Shown here piece after piece: positions 46,275 to 55,500 of a DNA stretch of 64,000 bases. The position numbers were made by a program, and so were the translations under genes. Each line of letters begins with the position of its first letter. Position 1 is the first letter of the stretch. The notes below the pieces were generated by a model. The model was given only the letters and a program-made list of their open reading frames with translations, was not told the DNA's origin and searched no databases. The stretch is from Clostridiaceae bacterium (GTDB lineage Bacteria > Bacillota_A > Clostridia > Clostridiales > Clostridiaceae): NCBI GenBank assembly GCA_029256485.1, contig JAQSXU010000002.1, positions 124,001 through 188,000 on the forward strand. The letters run 5' to 3'.

Positions 46275-46643
46275 CTAATTCAGCTGTTTTAAAGTTATAC
46301 CTATATAAACCAGCATGCACTGATAGGAATTATTAATATCAATATGAAATAATTCTTTAAATTTTTTTAATCTATTCAGAACAGTATTTCTATGAATATA
46401 CATAGCCTGTGCTGTATTACCTATTTTCATTCCATTTTCAAAATAAGTTTTAATAGTTAATAATATATCTTTCATTCTGCCGATGTTAACTACTTGATGA
46501 GCAAATAAATATGAATTAAAATAATCCTCAATATTAGTGCATTCGCTTCCAATACCCATATGGAGCTTCAATTTATGCTTTTGATATATTAAGTCTCCAA
46601 CCTGTTTAAATATATCAACAATGGCTTGCTTAATCTTTTGCAC
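46275..46643 (-). pseudogene. C-terminal fragment of a CdaR-type regulator
   Basis: 122 residues matching the end of CdaR/PucR-like activators, with the C-terminal helix-turn-helix TAQAMYIHRNTVLNRLKKFKELFHIDI. Full CdaR proteins are about 370 residues with an N-terminal diacid-recognition domain, which is missing. The putative GTG has no ribosome binding site and an in-frame stop lies four codons upstream. CdaR genes commonly control glycerate kinase and GntP genes, as the remnants here reflect. Confidence 0.65.
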
Positions 46644-46693
46644 TACTCTTTCTTATTATTTATTTCTTATATTATAAATTTTTTTAATTTTTA

Positions 46694-46737
46694 AGTATAA
46701 AAAATTGCATTATTTATATTTAACAAAATAATGCAAT
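46694..46737 (-). terminator. Terminator after the MFS exporter gene
   Basis: Perfect 12-base stem ATTGCATTATTT and complement with a 10-base loop, then TTTTTTATACTT on the minus strand. Confidence 0.88.
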
Positions 46738-46749
46738 TAATTTTACTAA

Positions 46750-48009
46750 TTAAACTTCACAATGATCCACCTGGACTAAATCCCTTTTTTCATGTTTTCC
46801 CAAGGCATACATTAATGTGGTGTAAATAATCATAATTATACCTATTATTCTCCAACAGGAAGCAATTGTTGTATATTCTAAGGTTTTTCCTATAATTGCC
46901 GGGCTGAGAATTTGACCCATTCCCATAATTAATGGAAGAACAGCGTTCATTCTGCCTCTATGAGAAGCAGGAGTATGATTTGCTATAAAGGGCATTGAAC
47001 TTATAGTTACAATAATTTCCCCTATGGTAAAGGCTAAAACAGAAGTAAAAAAACCAATTTTGGAATTGAAAAATCCAAGCATGCCAAATCCAATTGTATA
47101 CATTATGCCTCCATAAAATATTTTCTTTATATTACTTTTTTTCGATAAAAGAAAAGTTATTACAGGTGTTAATGTGATTACAATAATTCCATTAAAGCTT
47201 CCCAGTTTTCCATAAAGCTTAGCACCCTGATTCACAAAACTCTGCTCCACATACATGGGATATAGAAAACTCCATTGGGCATATACAAAATTATATCCAA
47301 GCATAATTAAAGCAAACCATATTAATATTGGCCTTGATAATAATACCTTGAAAATTGAGCCGTCCACCCTATGTTCCAATTTATTTTCTATATTTATTTT
47401 TTCATGAGTTTTTCCAATGGTTTCTTTAATAAAAATTAAAATTAAGGATGTTGCCATTAATGCTGTAACAGCGTCACCTATAAACAAAAGCTTTAAATGA
47501 TTTTCAAACAATAATCCTCCTATTATAGGTCCAACAGCAAAGCCCAGGTTAAATCCCATATATGAAAGAGAATAAGCACCTGATCTGTTTTCTGCAGTGG
47601 TTAAATCAGCTATCATAGCTCCATGAGCAGGATCTGACATACCAAAGCAGATACAAGCTATTATAATAAAAGGTATAATATTTTTAGAAGGAACTATAAA
47701 TGCAGCGATTATGTAGCTAATTGCAGCTATTGAGTCCAAAATTACTATTATTTTTTTTCTTCCAAATGAGTCCGTAAGTTTCCCCCCAACCATACTGCTT
47801 GGTAAAAATATTAATCCTATTATGGATATTAATAATCCAGCTTGTGATTTTGGTATTCCTAGTTTTTTTGTAAATATTAAAGTTAATAACGGAAATACAA
47901 AGGCACCTGTGGCATTTACAACTCTTGAAATAAAAATGATATATATTTCTTTTGGAAGTCCCCTGTATGGTTTTAATATTATATTAACTTTCTTGATAAT
48001 AAAATTCAT
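46750..48009 (-). CDS. Major facilitator superfamily exporter (drug-efflux type)
   Basis: 419 residues, twelve predicted membrane helices. The loop 2-3 motif GGKLTDSFGRKKIIV (MFS motif A) and the motif C-like GPIIGGLLF are present. The nearest families are clostridial multidrug or MdtG-like exporters; the substrate is unknown. GGGGGG lies 7 bases before ATG. The 290-base leader has a strong promoter, a 26-codon leader ORF and two terminators, so expression is probably induced by relief of attenuation. That is often seen for antibiotic resistance exporters. Confidence 0.9.
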   Translation of the reverse strand: MNFIIKKVNIILKPYRGLPKEIYIIFISRVVNATGAFVFPLLTLIFTKKLGIPKSQAGLLISIIGLIFLPSSMVGGKLTDSFGRKKIIVILDSIAAISYIIAAFIVPSKNIIPFIIIACICFGMSDPAHGAMIADLTTAENRSGAYSLSYMGFNLGFAVGPIIGGLLFENHLKLLFIGDAVTALMATSLILIFIKETIGKTHEKINIENKLEHRVDGSIFKVLLSRPILIWFALIMLGYNFVYAQWSFLYPMYVEQSFVNQGAKLYGKLGSFNGIIVITLTPVITFLLSKKSNIKKIFYGGIMYTIGFGMLGFFNSKIGFFTSVLAFTIGEIIVTISSMPFIANHTPASHRGRMNAVLPLIMGMGQILSPAIIGKTLEYTTIASCWRIIGIIMIIYTTLMYALGKHEKRDLVQVDHCEV

Positions 48010-48035
48010 TTTTTTTGCCCCCCTTTATTTATAAA

Positions 48036-48082
48036 AAAAGCCATACCACACCTGTAAATAAAACAGGCGTAGTTTGGCTTTT
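48036..48082 (-). terminator. Leader terminator T2, just ahead of the MFS gene
   Basis: Long interrupted stem AAAAGCCA...TGGCTTTT with inner CCTGT/ACAGG, then TTTTTTTAT on the minus strand. It ends only about 25 bases before the MFS start, so it must be read through for expression. Confidence 0.75.
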
Positions 48083-48115
48083 AAATACTCTGAAAGTAAA
48101 TTTTTGCATTAAAAA

Positions 48116-48139
48116 GCCGCAGATAAACGAACCTGCGGC
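48116..48139 (-). terminator. Leader terminator T1
   Basis: GCCGCAG/CTGCGGC stem with a 10-base loop and a TTTTT tail, 16 bases after the leader ORF stop. Its first half (GCAGGTTCGTT, minus strand) can pair with the end of the leader ORF (AACGACCTTGC), giving a candidate antiterminator. Confidence 0.75.
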
Positions 48140-48154
48140 ATAATAAACATAGTA

Positions 48155-48235
48155 CTATAATAATCTATCAGCAAGGTCGTTTACACATAATTCAACTATA
48201 AAATTATCTATTATTGGTACTTCTTTATTTAACAT
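48155..48235 (-). CDS. 26-residue leader peptide of the MFS gene
   Basis: ATG at 48235 after a very strong AAAGGAGG; the peptide begins MLNKEVPIIDNF and ends LADRLL, stop at 48155. It lies between a consensus promoter and two terminators ahead of the exporter gene. Its last codons overlap the sequence that can sequester T1, so ribosome stalling within the peptide would alter terminator folding. Peptide sequence is not known to me. Confidence 0.6.
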   Translation of the reverse strand: MLNKEVPIIDNFIVELCVNDLADRLL

Positions 48236-48268
48236 GATACGACCTCCTTTTCTAAATTTTACTAATTA

Positions 48269-48297
48269 AGTATAACATGCACAATAACTCATGTCAA
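48269..48297 (-). promoter_or_regulatory. Consensus sigma-A promoter of the MFS leader
   Basis: Minus strand: TTGACA, 17 bases, TATACT. Transcription would begin near 48262, giving a leader of about 250 bases before the exporter start. Confidence 0.75.
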
Positions 48298-48313
48298 CAG
48301 CTATATTTCATAA

Positions 48314-49171
48314 TTATCTCATATTTTCTTTAGTATAATAGGCTATACCAATTGCACCTGGGCCAACATGAAGTCCAATAACTGGACCGATATCACTTAT
48401 ATTTATGTTTACATTTAATTTTTCCATTATGCCGTTAGCCAGCTCCTTAGCCTCATCATAGCAGTTAATATTATGTATTACTACTTCTCCAAGTCCAAAA
48501 TTATTAATATCCTCAAACATCTTTTCAACCATGGTTTTTATTGCCCTTTGCTTTGTTCTTACCTTAGTTAATACTGAAGTTTTGCCGTTTTCCACAGTTA
48601 ATATTGGTATTATTTTTAACAAATTACCTATTAAAGCATTTGCTCCTCCTATTCTTCCACCTTTTTTTAAATATATCAAGTTTTCTGGTATAAATAAAAA
48701 TCTGCTTCTTTTAATATTCTTTTCTGCAGCCTCTTTTACTTCTGAAAGTGACTTACTCTCTTTTGCAGCTCTTGCAGCAGCAATTGCTGCAAAGCCCAGC
48801 TGCATGCTATTAGATCTGGAGTCTACAATTTCAATTTCAGCCATTTCATGTTTTTCTAAAATCATCTTTTTTACCATATGTGCAGTTGAATAGGTTCCGC
48901 TCATGTCAGAGGACAAAAAAATACATAAAAGACTATTCCCTCTTTTAACAACCTTCTCCATTTCATCATAAAGTTCTCCTACAGAGGGCTGTGAAGACAC
49001 TGGTATGCCTTTTTCCTCCATCATATTATAAAAACTTTTGTTATCTATTTCTGTTTCTTTAAAGCTGGCATCATCAAACTTAACATTTAAAGATACTATA
49101 TTTATATTTAATTCTTCAATAATATTTTTGTTGATATAGCTTGTACTATCTGTTAAAACCTCAACTGCCAT
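48314..49171 (-). CDS. DegV family fatty acid-binding protein
   Basis: 285 residues with the family marks LTDSTSYI near the start, TSQPSVGE-like SSQPSVGELYD near 58, and the SSDMSGTYSTA motif near 88. DegV/FakB proteins bind a fatty acid and present it to the FakA kinase for phosphorylation. FakA is not in the window and clostridia carry many paralogues, so the exact ligand is open. GGAGAGAT precedes the ATG. Confidence 0.92.
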   Translation of the reverse strand: MAVEVLTDSTSYINKNIIEELNINIVSLNVKFDDASFKETEIDNKSFYNMMEEKGIPVSSQPSVGELYDEMEKVVKRGNSLLCIFLSSDMSGTYSTAHMVKKMILEKHEMAEIEIVDSRSNSMQLGFAAIAAARAAKESKSLSEVKEAAEKNIKRSRFLFIPENLIYLKKGGRIGGANALIGNLLKIIPILTVENGKTSVLTKVRTKQRAIKTMVEKMFEDINNFGLGEVVIHNINCYDEAKELANGIMEKLNVNINISDIGPVIGLHVGPGAIGIAYYTKENMR

Positions 49172-49413
49172 TTTTTATCTCTCCATCATAAATTAATTAT
49201 TTTTTCCAAAAGGTATTTATTTAGCTCTTATTAAAAATAATGTTATATTTCTTATTATAACTAATTACTCCGCAAAATAGTAGATGCTGTAACTAAACAT
49301 ATGTTAACTTGTAGAAAATTTTAAAGTGAATTTATAATTTAATTACCATTTTACTTAGTTTTCATTTTTTGGTATATTTAATATGTAATTTAAATATATG
49401 TTGGAGGTAATTT
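49172..49413. other. Intergenic region between degV and ABC exporter
   Basis: 242 AT-rich bases between divergent genes. I see no gene or clear hairpin. TTTTCA and TATGTAAT-like hexamers near 49361-49390 may form the exporter promoter, but the match is poor. Confidence 0.3.
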
Positions 49414-50145
49414 ATGATTGAACTCAATGAAATTTCCAAAAGCTACAATGGTAAATATAAAGCAGTGGACAATTTAACTTTAACTATAAATTCAGGAGAA
49501 ATATTTGGATTTTTAGGACCAAATGGCGCCGGGAAAAGCACAACTATTAAGATGATAACAGGTATTATTAAACCTGACAAAGGCTCTATTAAAGTAAATG
49601 GAATAGACATATTAAAGAATCCCATTGAGGCAAAACAGCAAATAGGTTATGTGCCTGACAGCCCAGATATGTTCTTGAGATTAAAGGGAATAGAGTATTT
49701 AAATTTTATGTCTGACATTTATGATATACCAACAGATATTAGACAGGAAAGAATAAATAAGTTGAGCAGAGAATTTGATATGGAGTCTGCCATTGCAGAT
49801 AAGATTGGCAGCTACTCCCATGGAATGCGTCAGAAGATAATAGTAATGGGTGTATTGGTTCACGATCCCTCTATTTGGATATTAGATGAGCCTATGACAG
49901 GTCTTGACCCAAAATCATCTTATGTTTTGAAAGAAATGATGAGAAATCATGCTGACAGTGGAAAAACTGTATTCTTTTCTACTCACGTGCTGGAAGTTGC
50001 TGAAAAATTATGTGACAGAGTTGCCATTATAAATAGAGGAAAAATTTTATTTTGTGGTTCAATAAATGAAATGAAAAATAATCTTAAAGAGGATGAATCC
50101 CTTGAAAAAATGTTTTTGGAATTGGTGGAAGATGAAAATGAATAA
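49414..50145 (+). CDS. ABC exporter ATP-binding protein
   Basis: 243 residues: Walker A GPNGAGKSTTIK, signature YSHGMRQKI, Walker B IWILDEPMTGLDP, switch His in FSTHVLEVAE. It is the ABC-2/CcmA-like class with a single ATPase and a large permease. The stop overlaps the permease start. GGAGG precedes ATG. Substrate unknown; not clearly a lantibiotic or bacitracin system because no modification or sensor genes adjoin. Confidence 0.93.
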   Translation: MIELNEISKSYNGKYKAVDNLTLTINSGEIFGFLGPNGAGKSTTIKMITGIIKPDKGSIKVNGIDILKNPIEAKQQIGYVPDSPDMFLRLKGIEYLNFMSDIYDIPTDIRQERINKLSREFDMESAIADKIGSYSHGMRQKIIVMGVLVHDPSIWILDEPMTGLDPKSSYVLKEMMRNHADSGKTVFFSTHVLEVAEKLCDRVAIINRGKILFCGSINEMKNNLKEDESLEKMFLELVEDENE

Positions 50146-51793
50146 ATTTTTTATTTTAACTAAGTTCTTATTAAAAGGATATTATGGGAGTTTTTCATCA
50201 GGTAAGAAAAAACACAGCCTGGGTTATCTATTATTACAGTTTGCTGTTTTAATAATGTTTGGATTTTTTTCATGGATAATAAATTCCACTTTATTCAATG
50301 GTTTATATCTATATGGTATGACGAAAATGCTGGCTGGCATAAATTACTCACTGGTGAGCTTTATAATATTCTTCTTCGGCATCTTTTATGTTATGAATAT
50401 ATTTTATTTTTCAAGGGATATAGATTATCTGCTTCCCCTTCCTGTAACTGGTGAAACAATAGTAATGAGTAAATTTACTGTTACAATGATTTATGAGTAT
50501 TTAATAGTTGGTGTTATTTTAATTCCTTTTACTGTTATTTATGGAGTTGGATCTGGTTGCGGTTTAATATATTGGATTTACAGTATAATAGGAATGCTGC
50601 TTCTTCCAGTGTTCCCTATAGCTCTTGCATTACTTTTGAGCATTATTATCATGCCATTTGTTAATATGTCAAAAAGCAAAGATATGTTTAAAACCATTGC
50701 AGGAGTTATTGGTATTTTTTTTGCATTAGGTTTTAACTTATTCATGCAAAAAACAGCAACTAGCTTTGAAAATTCAAAACAATTAGTTTATACTGCCTCA
50801 AAGATATCAAACACCTCAAATTCCCTATTTCCAGGCAGTGGCTTAATATCTAATTCACTGGTTAATTATAATTCAATTAATGGCTTACTGGAATTTATTT
50901 TGTTTATATTAGTAACAGCAATAACTCTTGTGCTAACTTATTATCTAGGAAAAATGCTGTATTTAAAAGGTGTTGTTGGTCTTTCAGAATCATCATCAAG
51001 AAGAAAGAAAATAGGCAAAAGCCAATTTACTAAAACTGTAGTTAAGAGTTCTGCTGTAAAGACATACTTTCTAAAAGAAATTAAAATTCTATTTAGAACT
51101 CCACCATACTTTATAAACTGTATTCTGCCTAATTTTTTGTGGCCGATTTTTATTATAATTCCTTTTATTGCTAATAAAAGTAACAGTGCCAGTGAAGATC
51201 AGCTCAGGTTTTTATTTGAACTGATTAGAAACAACTCATATTCGGGAAAAACCTTAGCGTTTTCTGCAGCAGCCGGAATATTTTTTGGAGCTGCTAATTG
51301 TATAACACCTACTGCTATATCCAGAGAAGGCACAGATATATTTTTTATGAAGTATATACCTCTCAGCTATACTAAACAACTGCTTGCTAAAGTCATTTCT
51401 GGAATATTAGTGAGTTTTATAGGGCTGACTCTAATGCTTGTTTTGAGTATAGTACTATTTAGACTTTCACCATTAATGATATTATTTATGATTTTCATTA
51501 TGATTTCCTCAGTGATCTTTACAAATATTGCTGGTATAATTCTCGATTTGTATTTTCCTAAACTCAACTGGGATAACGAACAGAAAGCTGTAAAGCAAAA
51601 CTTTAATACTGTTATTTGTATTTTTGGCGGTTTTATCATGGCTGGTTTAATTATTTTTCTTAGTTTCAAGTTTAATTTATCAGTCCCTGTGGCTTTTATA
51701 ACTCTTATGGCGGTGTTCATTACTGCTGACTTTGCATTGTATAAGCTTTTAGGAATAATTGGCGAGAAGAGATTATCTGAATTAGAAAAATAA
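50138..51793 (+). CDS. ABC exporter permease (ABC-2-like)
   Basis: 551 residues from ATG at 50138, just inside the end of the ATPase gene and following GGTGGAAG; an ATG at 50132 is an alternative. About twelve membrane helices in two halves linked by a charged segment (SSSRRKKIGKSQFTK, near 300). The architecture fits the putative ABC exporter permeases that pair with CcmA-like ATPases in Firmicutes. The longer frame from 50093 reads back through the ATPase and is not supported. Confidence 0.85.
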   Translation: MNKFFILTKFLLKGYYGSFSSGKKKHSLGYLLLQFAVLIMFGFFSWIINSTLFNGLYLYGMTKMLAGINYSLVSFIIFFFGIFYVMNIFYFSRDIDYLLPLPVTGETIVMSKFTVTMIYEYLIVGVILIPFTVIYGVGSGCGLIYWIYSIIGMLLLPVFPIALALLLSIIIMPFVNMSKSKDMFKTIAGVIGIFFALGFNLFMQKTATSFENSKQLVYTASKISNTSNSLFPGSGLISNSLVNYNSINGLLEFILFILVTAITLVLTYYLGKMLYLKGVVGLSESSSRRKKIGKSQFTKTVVKSSAVKTYFLKEIKILFRTPPYFINCILPNFLWPIFIIIPFIANKSNSASEDQLRFLFELIRNNSYSGKTLAFSAAAGIFFGAANCITPTAISREGTDIFFMKYIPLSYTKQLLAKVISGILVSFIGLTLMLVLSIVLFRLSPLMILFMIFIMISSVIFTNIAGIILDLYFPKLNWDNEQKAVKQNFNTVICIFGGFIMAGLIIFLSFKFNLSVPVAFITLMAVFITADFALYKLLGIIGEKRLSELEK

Positions 51794-51812
51794 ACTTAAA
51801 GGAGTGTTAATT

Positions 51813-52328
51813 ATGTTATCAAACAAAAAAGTTGTAACCTTTATCTATGATGGCTTTGAGGATCTAGAATTTTGGTATCCTGTTCTCAGATTAAAGGAAG
51901 AGGGTATTGATGTAGTTGTTGCAGGAGTAGAAGGTCAAAAGAATTATGTTGGCAAATATGGTGTACCAGCAGAATCAAACTGCAGCTTTTCAGATATAAA
52001 TGCTGCTGACTATGACGGCTTATTAATTCCAGGCGGCTGGGCACCTGATAAACTTAGAAGATTTCCCGAGGTGCTTAAAATTGTGAAAGATATGAATTCT
52101 GAAAATAAGGTTATAGGTCAAATATGCCATGCTGGCTGGGTTACAATTTCAGCTAAAATATTGGAAGGCAGGAAAGTCACAAGTACTCCTGGCATCAAGG
52201 ATGATATGGAAAATGCAGGTGGAATTTGGTTAGATGAGCCTGTTGTAGTAGATGGGAATTTAGTTTCCAGCAGACGTCCTGGAGATCTGCCAATGTACAT
52301 GGGAAAATATATAGAATTATTAAAGTAA
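51813..52328 (+). CDS. DJ-1/PfpI family protein
   Basis: 171 residues from ATG at 51813 after AAGGAGTG. The glutamine amidotransferase-like fold shows the acidic residue of GFEDLEFW, the nucleophile Cys in GQICHAGW (elbow), and LLIPGGWAPD. Members act as proteases, deglycases or chaperones in carbonyl stress, and prediction among these is unsafe. It lies 19 bases after the ABC permease, so it may be in that operon. Confidence 0.88.
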   Translation: MLSNKKVVTFIYDGFEDLEFWYPVLRLKEEGIDVVVAGVEGQKNYVGKYGVPAESNCSFSDINAADYDGLLIPGGWAPDKLRRFPEVLKIVKDMNSENKVIGQICHAGWVTISAKILEGRKVTSTPGIKDDMENAGGIWLDEPVVVDGNLVSSRRPGDLPMYMGKYIELLK

Positions 52329-52333
52329 AAGCA

Positions 52334-52365
52334 AATTAAGGGAATGCAGCTGCATTCCCTTAATT
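52334..52365. terminator. Perfect 32-base palindrome, bidirectional terminator
   Basis: AATTAAGGGAATGCAG and its exact complement with no unpaired loop except as forced. It lies between the PfpI gene and the convergent small ORF. The stem is unusually long for a terminator and T-runs are short. Confidence 0.65.
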
Positions 52366-52366
52366 A

Positions 52367-52525
52367 TTACTTGTCAAATAATCCTCCGGATTTTTTAGAG
52401 CTCCTGCTTGCTTTTTTTTGCTGGCCTATGGTTTTTTCAGCTCTTCCGCTTCCACTTTGCATTGAACTTTTCTTTTTCTTTTCTTCAATTAGTTTTTTCA
52501 TCATTTCTATATTTTTATTATTCAT
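52367..52525 (-). CDS. Small basic protein of 52 residues
   Basis: ATG at 52525 after GAGGAG, stop at 52367. It starts MNNKNIEMMKKLIEEKKKKS, then a polar SGSGRAEKTIGQ and a terminal SGGLFDK. The AEKTIG...GGLFxK pattern is one I associate with small proteins common in clostridia, function unknown. It begins 26 bases after the sbcC stop, so it is likely transcribed with sbcDC. Confidence 0.65.
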   Translation of the reverse strand: MNNKNIEMMKKLIEEKKKKSSMQSGSGRAEKTIGQQKKASRSSKKSGGLFDK

Positions 52526-52550
52526 TTTATTTCTCCTCATTTTAATTTAT

Positions 52551-55500
52551 TTAACTGTTTTCTATTACTATTTTACTGCCCTCCACGGCAGATGATGACT
52601 TTACCAGTATTTTAATAGGTACTCTGTCCCTAAGTTCTTTCACATGACTTATTATACCTACACTTAACTTTTCGCTGCGAAGCTTTTCCAAAGAATCCAT
52701 AACCGTATCCAACAATTCATCATCTAAAGTACCAAACCCTTCGTCCAGAAAGAAAAATTCAAGTGGGGCAGATCCTTTTAATTGAATGTGAGATGAAAGT
52801 GCCAGTGCTAAAGATAGGGATGTTAAAAATAACTCACCTCCAGATAAAGAATTTGTAGAGCGAAGTAATCCTCCACTGGAATTATCCTTAATATAAAATT
52901 CTCCATGTTCATTAAGCTTAAGTTCAAATTTTTCCTTTGTGTTGTTTAAAAGTCTCCTTGATGCCTCTGCAGTTACATATTTCAGCTGTCCATGAGCAAC
53001 AAATTCCACAAACTTATTCCCTTTAAATATTTTTTCTAATTCATCTAACAGGCTCTTTTTGTGGTTGTACTTTTCTTTTTCTATTAAAATGAGCTTCAGC
53101 TTTTCTACAAGGACTTTCATTTTTGAAATTTCACTTTTTTTGGCTGCAATGAGTCCTATGTTCTCTTCTAAAAGTTTATTAACTCTATCAGTATTTATTT
53201 GTATTTCATCCCATTGAACCTTTTCCACTTTTTCTCCATTTAGCTTCTTTTTTATTTCTTCAATATTATTTAATATTTTAACATATTCATCATCATATTT
53301 TTTTATTTCAAGCTTTAAAGCATCTATATCACCTTTGCTTAAATATGATACTAGAACATCTTCCTTTGAATTAAATGAATTCTCCTGAAGCTTTAAACTT
53401 AACTCTCCTTTTAATTTTTCCATATCGTTTAAAAGATTGTCCCTAAATCTAATAAGAGTATTTATATTCTTTTCAATATCATTTTTTTTATTAGTATGAC
53501 TTTCAAGATGATCTTTTAACTTTTTTTCGGTACCAATTATTAAAATAATTTTACTTTTTATTTCCTCTATATACAATTCAGGATTCCTATCTTCAGAAAG
53601 TATTTTAATATCATTTTTAAGCTTTTCTATAAATTGTCCCTTTTGTTTTCCACTTTCCAATATGATAGATAGTTCATTAGCTTTAACCTGAAGCCTTTGA
53701 TTTTCAGTCTTAATCTTTTTTTCAATATGCTCCTGTGAATTTCTGGCTTCCTTTAATTCTCTTTCTAGTATATCTCTTTTTTTATCATTTTCAATTATAT
53801 CTGCATATCTATGCTCAACATCATCTATTCCTAGTTCATTTTTAATTATTGCTATTTTTTTATTAAACTGAGATAAATCGATATTTTTATTTTCAATATC
53901 ACTGGTGTACTTTTCAGTAAGAGCAATCCCTTTTTTTATGGCTTCTTCAAATTTTACCTTTTGAATTTCTATTAATGATTTTTTCTTTTCCAGTTCACTT
54001 AATTTGTTTATAAGTTCATCTTTACTTATATTCCATTTATCTAAGCTGATTTTTAGTTGAATATATTCATTTTTTATTTTCCCAAAAATTAATTCTTCTT
54101 CAGAAATATTAACATTTTTTAATTTTTCATCTAAATCTTTTAAATTTGACCTAACAGAATTAAAAGTAACTTCTGTTTGTGAAAATTCTGTATCTAATGC
54201 CCTTATTTCTTTATCTGTATTTTCATACTGCTGTTCCAGGGTGCTTATTATAACATTTTTTTCTTCAATTACTTTTCCATTAACAAGCTCAGCTAATTTG
54301 ACTTTATGTACATTGCCGCATACCGGGCATGGCTCATCATCTTTTAATTTTGAAGCAATTATCCCTGCTAGATTATTTACATTAATATGTTCAAGTTCCT
54401 TTTTTTCTAAAATCAATTTTTCAGATAAGCTTAATATTTCACTGTTTTTATTTTCCCTTTTTACTTTTAAATCTTCATACAGGGTTTTTAAAAGTGTATA
54501 TTCTTTGTCCTTTTCCAATTTTAAAGTCAGTAGTTTTTTATTTTCTTCTAAGTTTTTTTCTAAATCATTACATTGATTTAATTTTTCAATTAATAAATTA
54601 TTATCTCCAGGAAAATTATTGTTTAAATCAGTAATTTCAATTTTTGTATTGTCAATTTCATTTTCTATTTGATTAAAATTTTGTTCCAGCTCTTTTAGTA
54701 CTTTCCTATCATTATTTATTTCTTCATTTTGTTTTTCATTGTCATTTACTAGCTTTTTTATTTCAAAATTAAAATTTTTTATACTTTTTTCAACATCTAG
54801 AGCTTTAATAGTTTTTTCTCTTTCCGCTGGGGATAAAAATATCTTTTCAATTTCATTTTCCTTTATGCTTATTGTATTTTTATACTGATTTAACTTTTCT
54901 TCCTGAGACTTGATGCTGCTTTCTATGCTCTTTCTTTCACTGTCACCCAGTGAATATCTTTCCCTTAATACATTAATTTCAGTATCATATTGTTTTAATT
55001 GCTGTACTAGTTTTATTGCCTGTGATACATTGGCCTCTTTTTTATTTAATTCGGGAAGCTCCTTTTCTTTTAGCAAAAAAGCTTTTTCATAGTCATTCTT
55101 TATATTTACTATTAATGATTTTATGTAAGTATAATCATTATTTTCTTTAGTTAAGCTTTCTATAACATTATTAAGATCCTTATCAGCTGACTGAAGCCTA
55201 TCAATGTATGGCTTCACTAATAATGCCCTCTCCCCTTCTTTCATCAGCTTTTTCTTTTCATCTATGAAAATCTTACTTTCATCATACTTATTTTTCTCAA
55301 TTATCTTGCTGTTAAGGTCATTTTGGAGTGTCCAAATATTTTTATATTTATCAAAAATATTATCTGCTGCTATCTTCTCCTTTCTTAACTCCGCAACCTT
55401 ATTTACCAAGATGTTGTACTCATTGCTTATTTCTTTTAATTTATCTTCATTTACATCTTTATAGTAGTTTAACTCTCCATCTATTCTAATTAGCTCAGTG

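Noticed and set aside
48530..48893. 120-codon open frame opposite degV
   Set aside because: Antisense to DegV, no ribosome binding site, hydrophobic composition follows from the opposing codons.
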